In this document: one piece after another, positions 17,112 to 23,736 of the stretch
Layout: each line of letters opens with the position of its first letter
How positions within the stretch are numbered: the stretch's first letter is position 1
Assembly (NCBI GenBank): GCA_012519745.1
Contig: JAAYPO010000030.1
Span: forward strand, 1-39,453
DNA length: 39,453 nt
DNA from: Clostridiaceae bacterium
GTDB lineage: Bacteria; Bacillota; Clostridia; Acetivibrionales; DTU013
Direction: 5' to 3'
The notes under the pieces: generated by a model
What the model saw: the letters and a program-made list of their open reading frames with translations, nothing else
Told to the model about the DNA's origin: nothing
Databases searched by the model: none
Translations under genes and position numbers: made by a program

Positions 17112-18445
17112 ACACCGCCCAATCTGCAGCTAATGCCTGCCATCCTGAGTTTCACGGTATTGATAAGCATATTGCCGGTTGGCTTCAGGCTTCCTCTTAC
17201 CATTCTGTCATCCTCAGATGTGCCACAGCTGTTCTTCTCATTCTCACACCCCTGGTCCCTGTGCTCCTCGAACAGATAGAGGGGATTCAGATGTATCATA
17301 CCGCCTGCATATCCGGATACTTCGCATATTTCAAGGACCCGTCTGGATTTGTCCCTCAATCTTGAAAGGTGGACGATTATATCTATCGCTGAGGCTATCT
17401 GCTGACGTACTGCCTCCAGCGGCAGCGACGCCGCTGATATGACCATTGTTTCAAGACGCTTGAGCATATCGGCAGCAGAATTCGCATGGCCCGTGGATAG
17501 TGAGCCGTCATGGCCGGTATTCATTGCCTGCAGCATGTCCAGCGCCTCCTCGCCCCTCACCTCTCCGACTATTATCCTCTCAGGCCTCATCCTGAGTGAT
17601 GTTTTGATGAGCTCTCTAATGGATATCCTTCCTCTGCCTTCACTGTTGGCAGTCCTGGCCTCAAGCCGGACTATGTTCTCAACTCCCTTTATCTGAAGCT
17701 CAGCAGAATCTTCTATGGTAATGATCCGCTCATCCGGAGGTATCCTTCCTGCCAGGGCATTGAGAAATGTAGTTTTGCCGCTTCCGGTACCGCCACATAT
17801 GAAAATGTTGTATTTCGCTCTGACCAGACAGCTCAGCACCTCCTCCGCCTCGGCACTCAATGATCCCAGATCGACAAGCTGCTCCAGGGTCATGGGGCTG
17901 TCCGGGAACTTTCTAATCGTCATTATCGGCCCATTCAGCGCTACAGGCTTCAAAACCACATTTACCCTTGATCCGTCCGGCAGCGTAAAGTCAACAATGG
18001 GAGATGCTTCATTGACTATCCTGTTTGTGCGGGACACCATATTGTGTATCACATCCTCCAGTCTCTCAAAGCTGTCAAATGACCGTTTAGACCTGCTGAT
18101 CCGCCCTCCCCGCTCTATAAAGAGCTTGTCCGGTCCGTTGATCATGATCTCGGTTATACTCTTGTCCTCTATGACCGGCTGCAGTATATCGAGTCTCCTC
18201 ATGGAGTTGAACACCAAATCGGCCAGTTCCCGTCTTTCCCTTATATTCATATTAGCGCACTCTGGTTTGCGGAAAACCGCCTCTGTGATGGTATCCATCA
18301 GTTCTTCATCAGATATCTCCCTTGAGCTGTCAAGACCCTGTTTTATCTCCGATCTGATATCCTCTGCAAGGGCCCTGCCCTCTGCGGCCTGGCCGCAGGG
18401 ATCGATGAGTGATATCGTGTCCGTGGCATCATACAATGAACTCAC
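17108..18445 (-). CDS. tadA: Tad pilus assembly ATPase TadA (CpaF)
   Basis: A hexameric secretion ATPase of the CpaF/VirB11 group, 445 residues, cytoplasmic, powering Flp pilus assembly. The N-domain (about 60-200) contains the family sequence [19 protein letters not shown]. The Walker A is [14 protein letters not shown] (about residues 217-230). The Asp box reads [10 protein letters not shown], the Walker B region [20 protein letters not shown], and the His box [16 protein letters not shown]-terminal tail of about 45 residues is variable. The annotated GTG abuts its GGGGG site; TTG 18436, three codons in, has better spacing. It overlaps the tadZ end by 8-17 bases. Confidence 0.93.
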   Translation of the reverse strand: MSSLYDATDTISLIDPCGQAAEGRALAEDIRSEIKQGLDSSREISDEELMDTITEAVFRKPECANMNIRERRELADLVFNSMRRLDILQPVIEDKSITEIMINGPDKLFIERGGRISRSKRSFDSFERLEDVIHNMVSRTNRIVNEASPIVDFTLPDGSRVNVVLKPVALNGPIMTIRKFPDSPMTLEQLVDLGSLSAEAEEVLSCLVRAKYNIFICGGTGSGKTTFLNALAGRIPPDERIITIEDSAELQIKGVENIVRLEARTANSEGRGRISIRELIKTSLRMRPERIIVGEVRGEEALDMLQAMNTGHDGSLSTGHANSAADMLKRLETMVISAASLPLEAVRQQIASAIDIIVHLSRLRDKSRRVLEICEVSGYAGGMIHLNPLYLFEEHRDQGCENEKNSCGTSEDDRMVRGSLKPTGNMLINTVKLRMAGISCRLGGV

Positions 18446-19706
18446 CCCCGTCCCATAAACCCGCCGCTTCGTTTCCTAAAGCCGCAGCTGCCCCTGAAGC
18501 AGTTGCCCCGTCCCATAGGGCTGCTGTCCGATCCACAGAGGCTGAAACCCCTAATGACCCCTCTGTCCCTTCCCATAAGGCTGCCATCCGATCCATTGAG
18601 GAAGCTTCCTGTTTCTTGTCAGGCAGAAAGTGATTGACAGCTTTGTTCAATTCAGCTAGAAATGCCGGGTTCTCCACAGGCCGGATGAAAGCTTTGGTAC
18701 CGGATGATACCGAATGGTCCGATATCTCGGCAATAGGTCTGTAGCTTGAGACTCTGCTGCAATTTATCTGTTTCTTTGAGAAATTCATTATTGGCATTAG
18801 CTTGCTTATGAGATTTATATTCAGTCTTTCTTCAAACATCTCCAGGCCTTTGCCGAATTTGTCGATGCTGTTCTGCAGCCTGAGATCCGGTGTCAGGATC
18901 ATAAGGATCACATCGGAATATTTCAGCACAGAGGAATTCCTTTCATTGAGCCCGGTTGGCAAATCGATAAAGACAGCGCTATAGGCGGAGCTTTTCCTGA
19001 ATTCAAAGAGGAGTCTTGAAATATCCTGCTCTGTGAGCTCATTCATGTCAAGTATATTTGCAGCCGGCCTGAAAAAGTGCACACCGGTCCCGGCATCGAT
19101 ACACCTGGCAGCCTCCAGCTTCAGCCACAGATTCGGGCTGCTGCCCTTCAGCTGATATATCACATTGGAAAAGCTTTGCCTGGAGTCTCCATGAAAGAAC
19201 ATCTCGGTAGAGGGTATGTCTTCAAGGTTCATATAGAACGTTCTCATTCCCCTGCCGGTACATAAAATGCTGCATCCGGCCGCTATGCTGCTTTTACCCG
19301 TTCCCCCGGCAGGTGACACGACGCTTACTACCTGCGTGCCTCCATTGCCGTATACCGGACATTCCTTTCTGCTGCACAGAGTGTAAAGCCTGATCACCTC
19401 AGAGATCAGCCTGTCCATATGCTGATATTTTTGTACGGCTTCCAGCCCGGAGGGTGCGGCCGATTCATTCTCTGAGAGTATCAGGACTATTTCCTGCTTC
19501 TCCGTATTGATTATTTCCTTATACATTTTACTGCTGACAAGAAGAACATCTATTTTGTGTGATTCACCAAGATAGGCATTGAGTGGCTCTGCGGCTGAAA
19601 ATGACGCTAAATCAAACCGCTTTGGATGGTATGTAATCAAATATTTCTCGAAATTCTGTAAATATTCCGCATCATAATCTGCTATAACAAGACTGAGCCT
19701 TCCCAA
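18429..19706 (-). CDS. tadZ: TadZ/CpaE-like pilus-localising ATPase with Trp-repeat tail
   Basis: A 425-residue protein. A degenerate receiver-like domain fills residues 1-110 (VIADYDAEYLQNF at the start). A MinD/ParA-type ATPase follows with SPAGGTGKSSIAAGC (residues 131-145) and IDLPTGL. The usual signature Lys two residues into the deviant Walker A is Ala133 here; only Lys138 remains. TadZ proteins place the Tad machine at a site in the cell. The last 55 residues carry three AALWEG/AALWDG/AGLWDG motifs with Trp378, 398 and 418, exactly 20 residues apart, which I do not know from TadZ proteins. It is the first gene of the operon, with TTG start after GGGGGGAG, about 63 bases downstream of the predicted transcription start. 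Confidence 0.82.
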   Translation of the reverse strand: MGRLSLVIADYDAEYLQNFEKYLITYHPKRFDLASFSAAEPLNAYLGESHKIDVLLVSSKMYKEIINTEKQEIVLILSENESAAPSGLEAVQKYQHMDRLISEVIRLYTLCSRKECPVYGNGGTQVVSVVSPAGGTGKSSIAAGCSILCTGRGMRTFYMNLEDIPSTEMFFHGDSRQSFSNVIYQLKGSSPNLWLKLEAARCIDAGTGVHFFRPAANILDMNELTEQDISRLLFEFRKSSAYSAVFIDLPTGLNERNSSVLKYSDVILMILTPDLRLQNSIDKFGKGLEMFEERLNINLISKLMPIMNFSKKQINCSRVSSYRPIAEISDHSVSSGTKAFIRPVENPAFLAELNKAVNHFLPDKKQEASSMDRMAALWEGTEGSLGVSASVDRTAALWDGATASGAAAALGNEAAGLWDGGEFIV

Positions 19707-19775
19707 AATCGCTCCCCCCTGTACTTACATTTACAACAATGTCCAAAAATAATGTAAATATATGGTTGTGCAATT

Positions 19776-19804
19776 ATTATATGGAAAAACTCTCTATCTG
19801 TCAA
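19776..19804 (-). promoter_or_regulatory. Consensus sigma-A promoter of the Tad/FHA/SLH operon
   Basis: On the minus strand TTGACA (19799-19804), a 17-base spacer and TATAAT (19776-19781) match the housekeeping consensus at all 12 positions. Transcription should begin near 19769, giving a 5' leader of about 63 bases with a weak TTACATT/AATGTAA hairpin before the tadZ ribosome site. This predicts strong basal transcription unless repressed. Confidence 0.88.
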
Positions 19805-19866
19805 TTCCTATTTTTCAATTATTTACCATTATGCCTTTGAAAATATACGGCATACTACAGCAAGCA

Positions 19867-20478
19867 CTACCTTTCATACTTGCCGATAAGCTCATCCTGT
19901 TCCTTTTTGACAAAGGTCTTGATATGATTGAAGACAATAGGACCGTTATGGCGGATTTTCAGACCATACTCATAATAGCCGTCCCATTGGACCTGTCTTA
20001 CGATCTCTGCAGTAAGTGAGAGGATATCTCTTGCAAGATATATATCTATCATCAGCGTCAGCCCTTTGAAATGCGGCTCCCTGGAGTATATCATAAGGCC
20101 GTAATCACTTATGTCCTTTACAAGTGCAAGGTATTTTTTATTTCCCGGTGCTTCAGCCACCCTGTAGTCGGCATACAGCGAAACGGGAAATCGCTCATAT
20201 GACCTCATTCTGCTGCCCTCATCAAATTCATCCTCTGAGTATTCCAACAGCTCGTCTCTCCTGTTGAATCCCAGGATCCTGCCTCCCCGGATAAATGCTT
20301 TCGAATCTTTTTCAAAGGATGTAACTATGGGATCGCCTGCAAGAAAGGTTGATTTCATACATTCCTTCGGGAGCCTGATCACTATGGACTGTTCCCTGAC
20401 CTGTTCTACAATAGCGTTGAACAAGCTGATCATAGAGTAATGTCTTACCGCTACAACGATGCCCTCAGCCGGTTTCAT
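19867..20478 (-). CDS. PilZ-domain protein, probable c-di-GMP receptor
   Basis: A 203-residue cytoplasmic protein. An N-terminal beta-rich YcgR-like domain (about 1-85) precedes a C-terminal PilZ domain (about 90-200) with both c-di-GMP motifs intact: RxxxR as RSYER (R92, R96) and DxSxxG as DISDYG (D122, S124, G127). ATG 20478 is chosen since GGGGGTG lies just before it; the longer frame has no ribosome site. It lies 160 bases upstream of tadZ on the same strand with no clear terminator between. c-di-GMP control of the adjacent pilus genes or of motility is an inference from position and motifs. Confidence 0.85.
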   Translation of the reverse strand: MKPAEGIVVAVRHYSMISLFNAIVEQVREQSIVIRLPKECMKSTFLAGDPIVTSFEKDSKAFIRGGRILGFNRRDELLEYSEDEFDEGSRMRSYERFPVSLYADYRVAEAPGNKKYLALVKDISDYGLMIYSREPHFKGLTLMIDIYLARDILSLTAEIVRQVQWDGYYEYGLKIRHNGPIVFNHIKTFVKKEQDELIGKYER

Positions 20479-20521
20479 TCCGCACCCCCGTATACCAGCA
20501 TTTATTGTATCTCGCAATATA

Positions 20522-20527
20522 ATTATA
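20522..20527 (-). promoter_or_regulatory. Candidate -10 element for the PilZ gene
   Basis: A perfect minus-strand TATAAT is 44 bases before the ATG, without a recognisable -35. The rest of the roughly 300-base divergent gap to the first small peptide gene (20545-20777) shows no gene I can support. A plus-strand TTGACA at about 20678 has no good partner. Confidence 0.4.
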
Positions 20528-20777
20528 CAATATCTGTGCATCACATGAAAGATTTCTGTCTTTTTTTTTACACCACCAGCCGTTTTTCATTGCTTCTTCA
20601 CCGGACCATCCCTGACGATCGGAGGCATATGTCTATTTTGATGTCACCGACTAGAAGCGGCATTAATATAATGGTATTGACAGCCGGGGATGCGAGTAAC
20701 AATTTTGACCTAAGATGAATAAATTAGATTAGCGGAACAATTTATGTTACCTCAATGGTCGAAAGGAGGCCTCAACA

Positions 20778-20882
20778 ATGTCGGAAAGAGGATGCGGTAA
20801 TTTTTTTGATGACAATTGCACGATTTTGTTCTTTATTATTCTGTTCCTGCTGCTATTCTTCGATAATAAGCATTTCTGCTGA
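20778..20882 (+). CDS. Small hydrophobic YjcZ-like peptide 1
   Basis: A 34-residue peptide starting MSERGCGNFFDDNC and continuing into one hydrophobic helix TILFFIILFLLLFF, ending DNKHFC. AAGGAGG stands eight bases before the ATG. Peptides of this make (Cys/Gly head, Ile/Leu/Phe helix) are common in spore-forming Bacillota and are often annotated as YjcZ-family sporulation proteins. The hydrophobic block is nearly the same as in the second peptide, showing duplication. A terminator follows. Confidence 0.72.
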   Translation: MSERGCGNFFDDNCTILFFIILFLLLFFDNKHFC

Positions 20883-20929
20883 ACAGCGGCATTAAGGGAA
20901 GAAACCGGCAATTAATGAGTAAGTCGAAG

Positions 20930-20957
20930 AAACCACCCATCACGGGTGGTTTTGCTT
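20930..20957 (+). terminator. Terminator after small peptide 1
   Basis: AAACCACCC (20930-20938) and GGGTGGTTT (20944-20952) form a perfect 9-bp stem with a 5-base loop, followed by TGCTTT. It separates peptide 1 from peptides 2 and 3. Confidence 0.8.
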
Positions 20958-21056
20958 TATGCCCAAAAATGCTGCCTGCAAGTAACACATATCTGCGCAT
21001 TTGAATATGATATAGAAGGCAGCATGGTCGAACATGCAGATAAAGGAGGTATAGCA

Positions 21057-21182
21057 ATGTCAAAAGGATTCGTCGGCGGAGCATTCGACAATTGCGCGCT
21101 TTTGTTCTTCATTATCCTGTTTCTCCTGTTATTCACAGACCGCAGGTTTTTTACAAGAGCTGATACAAGTATAGTCGAGTAA
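21057..21182 (+). CDS. Small hydrophobic YjcZ-like peptide 2
   Basis: A 41-residue paralogue of the first peptide: MSKGFVGGAFDNCALLFF followed by IILFLLLF and a charged tail of about 16 residues (TDRRFFTRADTSIVE). AAAGGAGGT lies eight bases before the ATG. One TM helix is predicted, with the basic tail probably cytoplasmic or toward the forespore side. The protein differs from peptide 1 mainly by the longer tail. Peptide 3 follows after 30 bases. Confidence 0.7.
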   Translation: MSKGFVGGAFDNCALLFFIILFLLLFTDRRFFTRADTSIVE

Positions 21183-21212
21183 CAACTTTATTATATGAAG
21201 GGAGTGTATAGC

Positions 21213-21353
21213 ATGGCAGATAATGAAAGAGGCGGGCTCTTCGGGTGCGGGTTCGGTACAAACTGGATATGGATCATCATAATCATACTGGTCATCATAC
21301 TGTTGTTCCCCGCCATTTTCGGAAGAGAAGAAGAGGGTTATTACAAGGAATAA
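21213..21353 (+). CDS. Small membrane peptide 3
   Basis: A 46-residue peptide: MADNERGGLFGCGFGTN head, a TM helix of Ile/Val/Leu (WIWIIIIILVIILLFPAIF) and an acidic tail REEEGYYKE. It has a ribosome site GAAGGGAG. The Gly-Cys-Gly head resembles the two upstream peptides, but the helix is different, so it is a related type and not a recent copy. No function is known; a spore-envelope role is a guess from similar peptides in spore formers. Confidence 0.65.
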   Translation: MADNERGGLFGCGFGTNWIWIIIIILVIILLFPAIFGREEEGYYKE

Positions 21354-21407
21354 AAAATTAACGGTACGTTCAGCTTACCCATGACACCAGTTATATACTT
21401 ATGCCTC

Positions 21408-21460
21408 AGAGGACAGTATTACCGGCCTGAAAAGGGCTGATGATGCTGTCCTCTTTGTTT
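21408..21460 (+). terminator. Hairpin terminator after small peptide 3
   Basis: AGAGGACAG (21408-21416) pairs with CTGTCCTCT (21446-21454) around a 29-base loop, followed by TTGTTT. The rest of the 332-base gap to the SLH-transglutaminase gene holds only its promoter and leader. Confidence 0.65.
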
Positions 21461-21526
21461 AGACTCAGATGTGAATCATAAATTGTCAAATTGTAGCCCG
21501 GCTTTTCCTCGTTTCAAATCGAAAAC

Positions 21527-21555
21527 TTGCATAATTTACCTATTAATGCTATAAT
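21527..21555 (+). promoter_or_regulatory. Sigma-A promoter of the SLH-transglutaminase gene
   Basis: TTGCAT (21527-21532), a 17-base spacer and perfect TATAAT (21550-21555). Transcription would start near 21562 and leave a leader of about 124 bases, which contains a small TCTATT/AATAGA hairpin near 21625-21642. Confidence 0.7.
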
Positions 21556-21685
21556 ACCGATGTGTTATGTATAATTTATAACCTTGCATATTAATTGAGG
21601 TCGATTTTTTACCCTGATTTTTTGTCTATTTATGCGAATAGATGTATTAGCAGCGTAACTGTAAAGGGTCATGAGGATGTAATTA

Positions 21686-23422
21686 ATGAGGTTATATTCA
21701 GTCAAGTTGTCTTTCCTGGTAATACTGATTTTTTCGACCATCGTTGTTCCGGTGCAGTCAAAGGCTGCTGTACTGCCCTATTCAGACGCGCAGGCAATCA
21801 GCTATGAAAAAGCCATCGATCTGAAGATACTGGGACTATTCGCAAACCATCCTGATGATTTTGAACTGGACCGTGCTCCAACAAGGGCAGAGGGCGCAGT
21901 AATGCTTGTCCGTCTATTGGGAATGGAGTATCAGGTAAAACAGGGGGAATACTCCCACCCATTCACCGATGTACCGTCCTGGGCCGATAAGTATGTAGGC
22001 TATCTCTATCAAAGCGGCATCGCCAATGGGGTCAGCGATAGCCGGTTTGGATCCTCCAGCCTTATGTCGGCAGCCCAATATGCCACTTTTGTGCTTCGTT
22101 CGATGGGCTATGAAGACAATATTGACTTCAGCTATTCCAACGTGTTGGACAAGGCTGCGGAGCTGCGGCTCCTATCCGCATCCGAATCAAAGCGCCTCAA
22201 GAGCAGCTCCAGTTTTCTGAGAAACGATCTGGTAGATATATCATATAATGCACTGAATGTCAGAATAAAGGGCTCAAGCCAGACCCTGCTTGAAAAGCTG
22301 GTGGACAGCGATAAAGCAATATTTAAGCCGGCCGCACAAATACTTGGGCTGTACCCTTCCGATTTCAGCAGACATTATGGAAATGTAGAATTATTTGATC
22401 CTCCTTCGACAAAAAGCGGCCTTGCCATCAAGAATAAGACCGAGTTGGTAAGGATCATTACAAAAGCGCTGTTGAATAATGACACCAGCCTTAATATTGA
22501 CATATCGGAATATGAGGGCAATATTTCAGTTGATATCGTTTCCGCCTTCGATATATCATATGATGCGGCAGAGGAAATCACATCTGTCGATGATTTTGTA
22601 AAAGAATGGGGACGTATATACAATAGCCGGCATATGAAGCTGGAATTCATATATAGATACGATAAAAAGGAATATAACAGCAAAAGGAGTAAGGTCAGGG
22701 CCGCAATCGACAAAGCCCGCTATATAGTAGCAGAAAACATCAGTATAGATATGCCAGAATTTGATAAGGAAAAGATCCTGCATGACAATATAGTCAACAA
22801 CACTAAATATTATAAGGGGACTCAGCCAAACGTTATGCCGGCCGAAGATGCTTATGAAGAATACGGCAGCCTTCTCTTCGGATATGCAGTCTGCAAAGGA
22901 TATGCTGAGACAATGAAGCTGCTCTGTGACCTTTCCGGTATCGAATGCATGATAGTAACAGGCGAGACAGTAACCGACGGCAAAGCAGTTGGACATGCAT
23001 GGAATATTGTAAAAATCGACGGTGAATATTACCATGTCGACGTTACGAATGACGATCCCCTTCCAACGGACGGCTCGCAGGTCCAGATTCTCACATACTC
23101 CTATTTTAACCTGACGGACAGCGAAATGATGAAGAAGTCCACGTGGGACAGGACAGCCTATCCGGCATGTACCAGTATAGCAAACAGCTATTACTACAAG
23201 TACAACAAAATCGCAGACAGCAGGGAGGATTTGAGAAAGGTACTTACCCAGGAGCTCGAAAAAAGAAGCCCTGTTATCGAACTAAAGGTTACAGATTACT
23301 CAAAAAGCACCTATTCCAATCTCTCAGATCTGATTTTCAGAACTAATATCGTTTTAAGATACTATTATACTATAAATGACGATTTAGGCATTATCAGAAT
23401 ATTCGATATCAAGTACTCCTGA
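21686..23422 (+). CDS. SLH-anchored transglutaminase-like exoprotein
   Basis: A 578-residue exported protein. The signal peptide is LSFLVILIFSTIVVPVQSKA, cut near residue 28. SLH-type repeats fill about 30-210 (APTRAEGAVMLVRLLGM, HPFTDVPSWADKYVGYLYQ, SSLMSAAQYATFVLRSMGY). An unknown alpha/beta stretch follows at about 245-350. A transglutaminase-like core has the full Cys-His-Asp triad: C403 in YAVCKGYAE, H437 in GHAWNIV and D452 in HVDVTND. Such domains act as cysteine peptidases or cross-linking enzymes on the surface. GAGG lies about nine bases before ATG. It is a single-gene unit on the opposite strand from the pilus operon, so wall binding is shared but co-regulation is not shown. Confidence 0.88.
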   Translation: MRLYSVKLSFLVILIFSTIVVPVQSKAAVLPYSDAQAISYEKAIDLKILGLFANHPDDFELDRAPTRAEGAVMLVRLLGMEYQVKQGEYSHPFTDVPSWADKYVGYLYQSGIANGVSDSRFGSSSLMSAAQYATFVLRSMGYEDNIDFSYSNVLDKAAELRLLSASESKRLKSSSSFLRNDLVDISYNALNVRIKGSSQTLLEKLVDSDKAIFKPAAQILGLYPSDFSRHYGNVELFDPPSTKSGLAIKNKTELVRIITKALLNNDTSLNIDISEYEGNISVDIVSAFDISYDAAEEITSVDDFVKEWGRIYNSRHMKLEFIYRYDKKEYNSKRSKVRAAIDKARYIVAENISIDMPEFDKEKILHDNIVNNTKYYKGTQPNVMPAEDAYEEYGSLLFGYAVCKGYAETMKLLCDLSGIECMIVTGETVTDGKAVGHAWNIVKIDGEYYHVDVTNDDPLPTDGSQVQILTYSYFNLTDSEMMKKSTWDRTAYPACTSIANSYYYKYNKIADSREDLRKVLTQELEKRSPVIELKVTDYSKSTYSNLSDLIFRTNIVLRYYYTINDDLGIIRIFDIKYS

Positions 23423-23444
23423 CAGTCCTTCTGCCCTTTCCGAT

Positions 23445-23480
23445 ATAAAAAAAACCGGTTTACATAAACCAGTTGTGTTT
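23445..23480. terminator. Possible bidirectional terminator after the SLH-transglutaminase gene
   Basis: AACCGGTTT (23453-23461) and AAACCAGTT (23466-23474) make a 9-bp stem with one C-A mismatch on the plus strand (G-U on the minus strand) and a 4-base loop. An A-run of eight precedes it, so it looks better as a minus-strand terminator, although no minus-strand gene is seen there. Confidence 0.45.
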
Positions 23481-23601
23481 CGATTCTCCACCATCTTCAT
23501 TTTTATCGTACTTTCTGATTCTATTTTGACATCAAAGCAGCAAATTGTCAAGATAAACCGGGAAAGATTAAGAAAAACATATAACATGGTCATCATTCAT
23601 T

Positions 23602-23630
23602 TTGACGGGTATGCCGGCCTCTAATATATG
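23602..23630 (+). promoter_or_regulatory. Candidate promoter for helD
   Basis: TTGACG (23602-23607), 17 bases and TATATG (23625-23630), about 107 bases before the helD ATG. The rest of the 314-base gap has no supportable gene; a 70-residue minus-strand frame overlapping it looks spurious. Confidence 0.4.
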
Positions 23631-23736
23631 ATTAAAAGGCCCTTTATTTTATTCCCTGCTTTTGGTAAAATCTTATTCCGCGCTTAAAAATACTCTCTGC
23701 AGAAACAATACAAATCGACGACGGAGGTGACAAACA

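Noticed and set aside
20629-20718. 29-codon frame starting MSILMSPTRSG after GGAGG in the divergent gap.
   Set aside because: The ribosome-site spacing is only three bases and the peptide has no TM helix, Cys/Gly head or other recognisable trait, unlike its small-peptide neighbours.
20479-20777. c-di-GMP riboswitch before the PilZ or small-peptide genes.
   Set aside because: I looked for the conserved GEMM sequence blocks in both directions and found none.
23384-23596. 70-residue minus-strand frame overlapping the end of the SLH-transglutaminase gene.
   Set aside because: It overlaps the terminator and the real gene, has no ribosome site and an unnatural composition.
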